Shown here: positions 1-7,377 of the stretch, in pieces
How the letters are laid out: every line of letters begins with the position of its first letter
Numbering within the stretch: the first letter of the stretch is position 1
DNA from: a bacterium
Lineage (GTDB): Bacteria; Bacteroidota; Bacteroidia; CAILMK01; JACPUW01
Reading direction: 5' to 3'
Assembly: GCA_016124515.1 (NCBI GenBank)
Contig: WGNN01000106.1
Span: 1 to 46,250, forward strand
DNA: 46,250 bases
The notes under the pieces: model-generated
Told to the model about the DNA's origin: nothing
The model's database searches: none
Seen by the model: only the letters and a program-made list of their open reading frames with translations
Made by a program: the position numbers and the translations under genes

Positions 1-2
1 GG

Positions 3-20
3 CCTTCCCCGCGGGGAAGG
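3..20. repeat. perfect 18-bp palindrome at window edge
   Basis: CCTTCCCCGCGGGGAAGG reads the same on both strands. It lies about 170 bp beyond the 3' end of cinA and has no T-tract, so it is not a convincing terminator. The gene to its left is outside the window, so its role cannot be judged. Confidence 0.5.
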
Positions 21-189
21 AGCTAAATCGCTTGATTAATAATGATTTACAATTTGCAACATTGAACTTTGGACTTTGGACACTGGACATTCCCATCCTT
101 TAAACTCCTACAAGCCAATTTTCAATTTGCAGTTTTCAATTTTCAATTGTCTCCCTTTAAACCTTAAACTAGAAAACTTTAAACTCTAC
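21..189. other. gene-free low-complexity intergenic stretch
   Basis: This stretch beyond the cinA stop holds short AT-rich reiterations: ACTTTGGACTTTGGACA-like words near 66-85, TTTTCAATTT words at 117-150, and CTTTAAAC words up to 189. A TTGAAAATT-type tract, the reverse complement of the 117-150 words, recurs at 38475-38520. No gene or terminator hairpin is visible. Confidence 0.4.
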
Positions 190-1443
190 CTACGCTCCTT
201 CCCCAATGCCAAGAATAAATCGCCTCAGCATATCGAGGGCCATGATACTGGTGAGTTCAATGTTGCGGGTTCTGTCGCCGCCAAATTGGTATTTTCGGCT
301 GATTATCTTGTTTTTGTCTCCTACGGCAATCCATACGGTTCCTACAGGTTTGTTTGGCATGCCACCACCGGGACCAGCTATTCCGCTTGTTGCCATTATG
401 TAGTCAACGCCAAGCTGTTGCAACCCTCCGCGGGTCATTTCCAGAATGGTTTCTTCGCTCACGGCGCCAAAGTTGTTGAGCACCTCGTGGTTTACCTGAA
501 GCAGTTTTTCTTTGAGTCCATAAGAATAGGTTACCAAGGCGCCTTCAAAATAAGTAGAACTGCCGGGGGTTTGGGTGAGAAGTTGGCTTATATAGCCACT
601 GGTGCAGCTTTCGGCGGTGCCTACGGTTTTGCCACTTTCGGTGAGCAATTTGCCAATGCATGAGGAGAGCGTTTCGTTGCCGTAGCCAAAAATTACCGGA
701 CCTAATATATCTTTTATGCCTTGTTCAAATACCAACATTTCATTGAGCAAAGTGGCTTCATCATCTCCTGTACCGGTCAGTCTCAGTTTCACAATGCCGG
801 GGCTGGGCAGGTAGGCCAGCCTGATGTGTGCGGGTAGCGCATCTTCCACCTCGGCAATTTGTGCGGCAATACTGCTTTCGCCCACGCCCACGGTATGCAG
901 GTAGCGGTGTATGATGTGTTGGTTGTCCAAGCGCTCTTTAAGCAATGGAACCAAACCATTTTCAACTATATAGCGCATTTCAAATGGCACGCCGGGCATG
1001 CTCACAAAGGCTTTTCCGCTTTTTTCGGTAAAGGTGCCGGGTGCGGTGCCCATGGCATTGTGCAGCACCACTGCCGATTTAGGAACCAAAGCCTGCAGGC
1101 GGTTTACGTCAAGCATGGGGCGACCACGCCGTGCAAAAAAATCGGTAACATGTTGCAAAACCGCCTCATTCATTACCAGTTCTTCATCAAGGTATTCGGC
1201 TATGGTTTTCTTGGTAATATCATCTTTGGTGGGCCCCAAACCGCCGGTTGTTACAATCAGGTCTGCGCGTTGTTCCGCCTCATAGAGCGCTTGCGAAATT
1301 TCTTCGCGGCGGTCTTTTACGGTTGACCTTCTTATGACTTCAATATTCAAGGCCTCCAGCTCGCGGGCTATGAATTGCGAGTTGGTATCGAGTGTGGTAC
1401 CATTGAGTATTTCGTCGCCTATAATTATTATTTCTGCTTTCAT
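190..1443 (-). CDS. cinA: CinA family protein (nicotinamide-nucleotide amidase)
   Basis: Cytoplasmic CinA of full two-domain length (417 aa). The N-terminal part (about 1-170) is a MoaB/MogA-like domain, opening with IIIIGDEILNG and carrying TTGGLGPTKDD. The C-terminal part (about 260-415) is the PncC-type deamidase domain with AESCTSG and SGIAGPGGG...KPVGTVW. The family recycles NMN to nicotinic acid mononucleotide, and the N-terminal domain has been linked to ADP-ribose pyrophosphatase activity. The start MKAEIIIIGDE matches family starts. A TAnnTTTG-type element sits 18 bp upstream. The gene stands alone, divergent from the ATP-grasp gene. Confidence 0.95.
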   Translation of the reverse strand: MKAEIIIIGDEILNGTTLDTNSQFIARELEALNIEVIRRSTVKDRREEISQALYEAEQRADLIVTTGGLGPTKDDITKKTIAEYLDEELVMNEAVLQHVTDFFARRGRPMLDVNRLQALVPKSAVVLHNAMGTAPGTFTEKSGKAFVSMPGVPFEMRYIVENGLVPLLKERLDNQHIIHRYLHTVGVGESSIAAQIAEVEDALPAHIRLAYLPSPGIVKLRLTGTGDDEATLLNEMLVFEQGIKDILGPVIFGYGNETLSSCIGKLLTESGKTVGTAESCTSGYISQLLTQTPGSSTYFEGALVTYSYGLKEKLLQVNHEVLNNFGAVSEETILEMTRGGLQQLGVDYIMATSGIAGPGGGMPNKPVGTVWIAVGDKNKIISRKYQFGGDRTRNIELTSIMALDMLRRFILGIGEGA

Positions 1444-1789
1444 TTGCTTGCTTAGTTGGGCAAAGGTATAACAGGCATTAGCGCCTTTTGGTTATGCAAA
1501 TTTTACATTGGGCAAAAGCTTGCATGCCGGGTGGAAATCAGGGTACGCTCTCCGGGACTTTATGCCCTGAAAAACCCGGTGAAGGCGAAGCAAATTTTCA
1601 AATATTAAATCACTGATTAATTGCACGTTACAAACCACACAACTTCCAACAAAGCACAAATTTTTGTTGCGGTAAAAAAAGTTGCATCAAGCATTGAAAT
1701 TGCGCAATAATTTGCGGCGCTTTTTGGCTAATAAAGGCCCAAAACTTTAAAGGCGGTAAAAGCAAGAACCCTTAATATACATCATATAC
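1444..1789. other. divergent intergenic region with a nested hairpin
   Basis: These 346 bp separate cinA from the ATP-grasp gene. They hold the cinA promoter element (1461-1468) and a nested imperfect hairpin: CCGGGT (1527-1532) can pair with ACCCGG (1574-1579), and inside it CAGGG (1539-1543) with CCCTG (1565-1569). No ORF of note is present. Confidence 0.4.
1461..1468 (-). promoter_or_regulatory. TAnnTTTG -7 element for cinA
   Basis: The minus strand reads TACCTTTG, matching the Bacteroidota sigma-ABfr -7 consensus TAnnTTTG. It ends 18 bp before the cinA ATG, implying a 5' leader of roughly a dozen bases. No good -33 TTTG at the usual spacing was found. Confidence 0.45.
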
Positions 1790-2794
1790 TTGCAATTTTA
1801 CAATTCTGGCAAAGCTGTAGTTATTATATCAGACTGCGCCGATTTTGACCCCGCTGCTCTAAGTGTTACCAACCGCGATGTGGACCGTGTGCACCGCGAT
1901 TATGTGGATGAACTGCGCGATGCCATCAAGACTTTTCACAACCATGTGGTGGTGTACAACAGCCCGCTGCAATTCATGAAAAACATTGAAAAGCACGCCA
2001 ATGATCTGGTATTGCCTTATTGGTATGGCATCAACTCGCGCAACCGCCACGCCCTTGTGCCGGCCATTTGCGAGGCGGCCAACATAGCCTATATAGGCGG
2101 CGATACTTACACCAAAACCGTGACCAACGACAAGCAACTGTGCAAATGGCATATTGAAAAGGCGGGTTTGCAGGCTCCGCGTTCTACCCTGCTTTATGCG
2201 CCCAACGAACACCAAGCTTACGCCCATTTTGATTATCCACTGGTTGTAAAACCTTTGTTTGAAGGTACTTCACTAGGCATAAGCCAAGACAATTTGGTAG
2301 AAAACCAAGCTGATGCGCAGCGATTGGTGCAGTGGGTTTTTGACGAGTTTGGCGGCCCCGTAATGGTAGAAGAATTTGCCCGCGGTCGCGAGGTGAGTAT
2401 CTGCCTTATTGGTCACCACCAAAAAATAAGTGCCTGGGCTACTGCCGAAAGGTATAAAGTGAATCAGGAAAATTACCTGCACGACAAGCTATATGCCTTT
2501 GCCGACAAGAACAGCGAAGAAGGGGTATTTGCCCTCAGGTCAATGAACCTTATGGTTCCCCAAAAGGTGTTGGATGCAAGTTTCAGGCTTTTTGCCATGC
2601 TCGACAAGGTGGAATACATGCGGGTGGATGGCCGCCTGAATGGTGATAGCTTTAAGGTGATTGAGCTCACGCCCGAATCGCACTTGGGGCATGATGCGGA
2701 GTTTTGTGGTACTTTTATCAGCAATGGCCGCAGCTACCACGAAGTAATAAAAATGGTGGTGGACAACAGTTTGGAGCGCGCCGGTTTGTTGTAG
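1790..2794 (+). CDS. D-alanine--D-alanine ligase-like ATP-grasp protein
   Basis: A 334-aa ATP-grasp enzyme, close to Ddl length. Recognisable features are YIGGDTYTKTVTNDKQLCKW (about 101-120, equivalent to the Ddl segment before the ATP-grasp lid), VKPLFEGTSLGI (153-164, nucleotide-binding loop), EEFARGREVSICLIG (194-208) and MRVDGRLNG (277-285). The C-terminal metal site is unusual: Ddl has E-x-N, whereas here it reads IELTPESHLG (E292, T294). The Ddl assignment is therefore at superfamily level, and another dipeptide or amine ligase is possible. The start used is TTG at 1790; an in-frame stop lies 31 bp upstream and no ATG lies between. It has no ligase-pathway or mur neighbours. Confidence 0.75.
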   Translation: MQFYNSGKAVVIISDCADFDPAALSVTNRDVDRVHRDYVDELRDAIKTFHNHVVVYNSPLQFMKNIEKHANDLVLPYWYGINSRNRHALVPAICEAANIAYIGGDTYTKTVTNDKQLCKWHIEKAGLQAPRSTLLYAPNEHQAYAHFDYPLVVKPLFEGTSLGISQDNLVENQADAQRLVQWVFDEFGGPVMVEEFARGREVSICLIGHHQKISAWATAERYKVNQENYLHDKLYAFADKNSEEGVFALRSMNLMVPQKVLDASFRLFAMLDKVEYMRVDGRLNGDSFKVIELTPESHLGHDAEFCGTFISNGRSYHEVIKMVVDNSLERAGLL

Positions 2795-2855
2795 CAATTT
2801 TTATCAGAAATAAGACTATAGACAATTTTAGACTTGATGCCTGCAACGCCATCAG

Positions 2856-2976
2856 CTGTCTGATTAGAAATGGACAAGAATGAGGCTTGCGAAGTTTAGA
2901 ATACCGGGTGTTTACTTTGGTAAATGACCCAATTCAAAACGAGCGTAACGAAATTATGGGCCTTTCCAACCGACAG
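2856..2976. repeat. palindromic intergenic repeat, copy 1
   Basis: A 121-bp imperfect long palindrome. The outer arms are CTGTCTGATTAGAAATGG and CCTTTCCAACCGACAG. The centre (2906-2930) is a hairpin with TTTAC and GTAAA around a TTTG loop. Copy 2 follows after 25 bp. There is no ORF inside. The shape resembles a MITE or a REP/BIME-like element. Confidence 0.8.
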
Positions 2977-3001
2977 AACTGCGTATCTGAAACACAATCC
3001 G

Positions 3002-3123
3002 CTGTCTGATTAGAAATGGGCAAGAATGAGGCTTGCGAAGTTTTGAATGCCGGGAGTTTACTTTGGTAAATGACCCAATTCAAAACGAGCATAACGAAAT
3101 TATTGGCCATTTATAACAGACAG
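3002..3123. repeat. palindromic intergenic repeat, copy 2
   Basis: A 122-bp copy in direct orientation 146 bp after copy 1. The outer arms CTGTCTG...AAATGG and CCATTT...CAGACAG pair. The inner arms GTTTTGAAT and ATTCAAAAC pair exactly. The central hairpin is GGG-AG-TTTAC-TTTG-GTAAA-TGA-CCC. It ends 62 bp before the MBOAT ATG, so it would lie in or near that leader. Confidence 0.85.
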
Positions 3124-3184
3124 CCCTGGTATTTCTATGATTGAAGAGAAAGCAAGAACAAACCAATAGATGTAACATTGCGGC

Positions 3185-4594
3185 ATGTTTTTCAACTCGC
3201 TTGAGTTTCTCATATTTCTGCCCATAGTGGTACTTGTGTACTACCTGCTGCCCGCCCGCTGGCGTTGGCTGTGGCTGCTGGCGGCTAGCTATTATTTCTA
3301 CATGAGTTGGAAAGCCATTTACGCCCTGCTCATCATCGGCTCCACTTTGGTTGATTTTTTTGCGGCTAAATTTATTTACCAAACCCACAAAAAGCGGCAT
3401 AAACAACTGTGGCTCGGCCTAAGCCTGCTTACCAACCTGGGCTTGTTGGCGGTGTTTAAATACTATAATTTTTTTCGCGGCGAAGCGGCAGAATGGCTGG
3501 TGGCGCATCAGCTTGAAAACTGGCTGCCGGTGTTGCAATTGGCCTTACCGGTGGGTATTTCGTTTTATACTTTTCAAACCCTTAGCTACACCATTGATGT
3601 GTATTATGGCAGAAACAAACCCGAAAAACACTTCGGTATTTTTGCCCTATACGTTTCGTTTTTCCCGCAATTGGTGGCCGGACCTATTGAGCGGTTCAGC
3701 CATTTGGGTGGCCAACTCAAAGAATACCATCCCCTGGTTTACAGCAATTTTGCCAACGGATTCCGCTTGGTACTTTTTGGCTTGTTTGTAAAAATGGCAA
3801 TTGCCGACAATGTTTCGCCCATTGTAGATCAGGTGTATGAGCAATATGCCAAACTATCCTCGCAAAGCATAGCAACAGGTTTGTTTTTCTATGCGCTACA
3901 GATTTACGCCGATTTTTATGGCTATTCGCTCATTGCGGTGGGTGCTGCGCGTTTGTTGGGTATTTCATTGGTTGACAATTTTAAAGCTCCTTATCTGGCC
4001 CGTTCGGTAAATGAATTTTGGAAACGGTGGCATATTTCCCTCACCACTTGGTTTAGAGAATATTTGTATTTGCCCCTTGGCGGCAACCGTGTTACTCATT
4101 TTAGATGGCTCAGCAATATTATGATTGTGTTTGTAGTAAGTGGCTTGTGGCACGGCGCCAACTGGACTTTTATAATATGGGGCGCCATACACGGCTTGAT
4201 TTACCTGCTCGAAAATTTGTTTGGAAAAATAACCGGCATCAAAACCAAAAACCTGCCACGGTGGCTTCAATTGCTTGCCGGAGCAAAAACCTTTGTGGTG
4301 GTTGTGCTGGCTTGGGTATATTTTAGAGCGCCCGATTTTGAAACCGCCAACGATATATTGGCAAAGCTTTTTGAAAATAATCATAGCGCCGAAAGTATTG
4401 CAGTTGCACCGGTGGTTTGGCTGCTCATTTTGCTCTTTGCCGTTTTTGACATTGGCTTACGAAATACACGCATTGACCATTGGCTTGCGACAAAAAACAC
4501 CGCTGTGAGGTGGATGTGTTACGCCATCCTGTTGTTTGGCACCATGGCACTTGGCGGTGTTACGAACCATCCATTTATTTATTTCCAGTTTTAG
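3185..4594 (+). CDS. MBOAT family O-acyltransferase (AlgI/DltB-like)
   Basis: Polytopic membrane acyltransferase of 469 aa, the usual AlgI length. The signature RWHISLTTWFREYLYLPLGGNR region (about 281-302) and SGLWHGANWTFIIWGAIHG (319-337) carry the conserved MBOAT histidines H323 and H336. FPQLVAGPIER (160-170) is also typical. Family members move an acyl group across the inner membrane onto an extracytoplasmic polymer or glycan. The next gene follows after 3 bp and encodes an SGNH-like periplasmic partner, the usual arrangement of alginate, cellulose or teichoic-acid acylation systems. No polymer synthesis genes are in the window, so the acceptor is unknown. Confidence 0.93.
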   Translation: MFFNSLEFLIFLPIVVLVYYLLPARWRWLWLLAASYYFYMSWKAIYALLIIGSTLVDFFAAKFIYQTHKKRHKQLWLGLSLLTNLGLLAVFKYYNFFRGEAAEWLVAHQLENWLPVLQLALPVGISFYTFQTLSYTIDVYYGRNKPEKHFGIFALYVSFFPQLVAGPIERFSHLGGQLKEYHPLVYSNFANGFRLVLFGLFVKMAIADNVSPIVDQVYEQYAKLSSQSIATGLFFYALQIYADFYGYSLIAVGAARLLGISLVDNFKAPYLARSVNEFWKRWHISLTTWFREYLYLPLGGNRVTHFRWLSNIMIVFVVSGLWHGANWTFIIWGAIHGLIYLLENLFGKITGIKTKNLPRWLQLLAGAKTFVVVVLAWVYFRAPDFETANDILAKLFENNHSAESIAVAPVVWLLILLFAVFDIGLRNTRIDHWLATKNTAVRWMCYAILLFGTMALGGVTNHPFIYFQF

Positions 4595-4597
4595 CCC

Positions 4598-5617
4598 ATG
4601 AAAGTCGTAAAAAACATAATAATCCGCTTGAGCTTTCTCGTGCTCTTATGGGCCGGGCTTAATTATATTTATGGCAATACCCTGTGGTACAACGACATTG
4701 ACCAACACGCTGATACCCTGGAAAATCTGTGGCCCGAAGAAGACAGCAGCGACATCATATATTTTGGCGAATCGTCAAATTTCTATCAGGAACACCCCGA
4801 TACGCCCAAAGTGCGGATAAGCAACTACCTGGACCGAATGCTGCCTCTGCGCGTGGGAACGGTAGATAACGCCGGTTTGGTGGCGAGCAATTACCTGCAC
4901 ATCATGCAACATATTCCACAAAAAAGCAAGGTAAAAGCGGTGGTTGTTACCATGAACCTGCGCTCATTTGGCCCTACGTGGATGTATGACCAAAACAGCA
5001 ACTACCTGAAAATGGCTGATGAAATGATAGCCCAAGGCCCCAAATTGCTCAACCGATTTTTTATTGCGCTAAAAACATACGATTACATTGCGCCTGAAGA
5101 GCTTGATGAAATTCGGATTACAGCCTGGAAAAAACCCCTTGAATTTCCCTTTGCACTTCCCTACTCCAATTTGTACGAATGGAATGCAGGATTGGGAAAC
5201 GGCGGCATATTGCGCGAAGACGGGAGCTGGGATATGGATAAAATACCGGTAGCCTGCCATTTTGTAAAAAACTATGCCTTTACTATTGATTTGCAACAGA
5301 ATCCACGAATACGGGATTTTAATGAAATTGTGGCATACGCACAGCAACGCGGCTGGAAACTTTACCTGCACCTGCTTTCAGAAAACTATGAGGAAGCGGA
5401 AAAATTGGTAGGCGCATCCTTGGTAAATATAATGGAATACAACGCGGATTTGCTAATTGAACGCTACAACCACCCGGAACAAAATGTTTGGGTAGTAAAC
5501 AATTTTAAAACCGTACCCAACAGCGATTTCAGAGACAGGACTTTTCCTACAGAACATTATAATAACCGAGGTAAAAGGCGGTGTGCCAAAAAGTTGGCGG
5601 AAGTAATAAATCACTAA
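4598..5617 (+). CDS. SGNH hydrolase-like protein, MBOAT partner
   Basis: A 339-aa protein with one N-terminal membrane anchor (about 7-27) and an extracytoplasmic body. IIYFGESSNF (53-62) resembles SGNH block I, with S59 at the nucleophile position. FPTEHYNNRGKRR near the C-terminus resembles block V, with H320. The Asp expected three residues before the His is not in place; an acidic E319 precedes it. Overall this is DltD/AlgX-like in plan. It is translationally coupled to the MBOAT gene (ATG 3 bp after its stop). The inferred job is completing acyl transfer to an envelope polymer. I assign it by motif and context, not by clear full-length similarity. Confidence 0.7.
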   Translation: MKVVKNIIIRLSFLVLLWAGLNYIYGNTLWYNDIDQHADTLENLWPEEDSSDIIYFGESSNFYQEHPDTPKVRISNYLDRMLPLRVGTVDNAGLVASNYLHIMQHIPQKSKVKAVVVTMNLRSFGPTWMYDQNSNYLKMADEMIAQGPKLLNRFFIALKTYDYIAPEELDEIRITAWKKPLEFPFALPYSNLYEWNAGLGNGGILREDGSWDMDKIPVACHFVKNYAFTIDLQQNPRIRDFNEIVAYAQQRGWKLYLHLLSENYEEAEKLVGASLVNIMEYNADLLIERYNHPEQNVWVVNNFKTVPNSDFRDRTFPTEHYNNRGKRRCAKKLAEVINH

Positions 5618-6039
5618 AGTCTCAGCGTTCTAAACTCATCTGATATTCAAAATTTTACGCAACATCTCTGAATTCAAAACACCACCTATCTACTTCAATT
5701 ATAACAAGATATACAGACGGGATTGGAAATTGACTTAAATTATTATTTTCCAAAATCAAATATTGAGCTTACCGTCTGAAAGTTGTGCTCGTTGCTCCTT
5801 TCTTGTACTTTTTATGCGCGGTTGTCTGTTTGTATTTAAAGGTGCTTATGAATGCTGAAGCATTTGCTTGACCAAAAAGTACCAAAAAGTCAAGTCTCGC
5901 CAAGGCGAGATTATACAGCTTTTTGTTCCGGGCGGAATTTCAATTGCTTCTCCACTAAAAAGAAAAAGAGCCGTCCTAATTGCATTAAACATAAGCCCGC
6001 ACATTGAAGATATATGTTGTATTTTACCCGAAACTACAG
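5618..6039. other. gene-free region with small hairpins
   Basis: This 422-bp gap between convergent genes holds AATGCT-GA-AGCATT (5851-5864), a tandem ACCAAAAAGT repeat (5871-5890) flanked by CTTGAC and GTCAAG, and the perfect hairpin TCTCGCC-AA-GGCGAGA (5895-5910). A short TTG-started ORF crosses it but runs antisense into the permease, and I do not accept it as a gene. Confidence 0.5.
5868..5910. repeat. tandem ACCAAAAAGT plus GC-rich hairpin
   Basis: CTTGACC-AAAAAGT-ACC-AAAAAGT-CAAG forms a palindrome-flanked tandem decamer, followed directly by TCTCGCC/GGCGAGA with a 2-nt loop. It may be the eroded remnant of a dispersed intergenic element. No second copy was found in the window. Confidence 0.4.
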
Positions 6040-7365
6040 TTAAAAAGTATCGGCTGCCCTTTTTCGTGCGAAATAATAGGAACCTGCTACCAAAATGGCG
6101 TAAATACCCAATATGTAGAGCAACTGCATTTTATTGTGTTGAAACTCAAACAACAAAATGGTAAAACCCGCAGCAAACAAAAAAACCATTGCCACCAGGG
6201 CAATCCAGGCGGGGGTTTTCGTTTTTTTCCTCACGCGATAATTGGAATAGGCCATGAGAAAGGAAACAAGAATAAAAGTAATGCTGCCAAACTCAAGAAT
6301 GAGTTGCAAGCCGCCACTCAGTATGAGTACGAAGGACAAGATGCCCATAAGTATAATGGCTTTGTCGGGAATATGCACTTTGATGCGGTGGGCAAGTGAT
6401 TTTGGAAAATAGCCATCGGTGGCAATGACTGCCATGAGCCTTGAAGCGCCAAACAAGGTGCCGCTAATAGCACTCGATGTAGCTAAAAGAGCTCCAAAAA
6501 TCACCAAGACCAAGCCGGTATTGCCCAAAAATTGTTGGGCACCTGATGCCAGCGCGTATTCCTTGCCTTGTATAAGCTGTTGCTTCGGTATGGTCTCAAG
6601 CGCCGAAAATGCTATGGTTACGTACAAGAATATAGCAATGGCAATGGAGGTATATACTGCTTTTGGAATGTTCTTCTGTGGTTCACGCATTTCGTTGTAG
6701 GCATTGATAACCAATTGAAAACCTTCATAGGCTACAAAAGTGAGCGATGCCACCACCAAAACTGCCATAAATGTGGTATCGGGCTCAAAAACCGGCGTAG
6801 CGTTCTGCACTTTGCCATGCGCCGCCAACAATACGGAAATAAATAATAAAATAAGGAGTTTGGTGTACACCATCCAATCTTCAATTTTGCCCATACCTTT
6901 CACGCTCAATAAATTGACTATAGCAAAAAGTGTAATAACACCGCCGGCAACCACCTTGTGCCATGCGGGATGGTTGAGCACAGGAAACTGACTACAGAAA
7001 TATGATGAAAAAGTAAACGCATACAGCGCCAGGGTGCTGATGTAACCAAAAGTAATGAGCCAACCGATGGCCGCAGAAGCAAAATGGTATTTGGGGAAAG
7101 TGAGTTTGAAAAATGAATACGTTGCTCCTTCGTCTTTGTAATAAAGAGCCAGTTTTACATAAGAAAAAGCGGCAAAAAATGCCAGAGTGCCGCCCACCAA
7201 AATGGCAATGGGCGTGGCATTGCCTATTTGCTCTACAGAAACTCCTAAAATGGAAAAAATGCCACCGCCCACCATGCCGCCCAACGCGATGGCAATCAAC
7301 TCAAACAAACCCAAATCCTTGTTTCGTGCCATGCCGGTTTTTTTCGGGTTTGTTTGAGTCAACAT
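6040..7365 (-). CDS. APC superfamily amino-acid permease
   Basis: A 441-aa integral membrane transporter with about 12 hydrophobic helices. The N-terminal ELIAIALGGMVGGGIFSILG (about 23-42) is the characteristic unwound-helix substrate motif of APC amino-acid/polyamine/organocation carriers. SLTFVAYEGFQLVINAYNEM (about 208-227) is the typical helix 6 segment. Substrate specificity cannot be read from sequence. Its ATG lies 12 bp beyond the stop of the S9 peptidase, so the two are probably co-transcribed, which would couple peptide hydrolysis to amino-acid uptake or export. Confidence 0.9.
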   Translation of the reverse strand: MLTQTNPKKTGMARNKDLGLFELIAIALGGMVGGGIFSILGVSVEQIGNATPIAILVGGTLAFFAAFSYVKLALYYKDEGATYSFFKLTFPKYHFASAAIGWLITFGYISTLALYAFTFSSYFCSQFPVLNHPAWHKVVAGGVITLFAIVNLLSVKGMGKIEDWMVYTKLLILLFISVLLAAHGKVQNATPVFEPDTTFMAVLVVASLTFVAYEGFQLVINAYNEMREPQKNIPKAVYTSIAIAIFLYVTIAFSALETIPKQQLIQGKEYALASGAQQFLGNTGLVLVIFGALLATSSAISGTLFGASRLMAVIATDGYFPKSLAHRIKVHIPDKAIILMGILSFVLILSGGLQLILEFGSITFILVSFLMAYSNYRVRKKTKTPAWIALVAMVFLFAAGFTILLFEFQHNKMQLLYILGIYAILVAGSYYFARKRAADTF

Positions 7366-7377
7366 ACCAGAGGCTGC

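Noticed and set aside
3-20. terminator for cinA
   Set aside because: No loop or T-run and about 170 bp from the stop codon.
76-663. 195-codon ORF antisense to cinA
   Set aside because: It mirrors the PncC domain on the other strand and begins in low-complexity DNA; the composition is that of a shadow frame.
2856-3123. CRISPR array
   Set aside because: Only two copies, 120-bp units with long internal palindromes and no spacer-like regular unique segments or cas genes.
5868-6164. 98-codon TTG-started ORF in the permease 3' region
   Set aside because: It begins within a repeat-like tract, has no recognisable domain, and its second half is antisense to the permease coding end.
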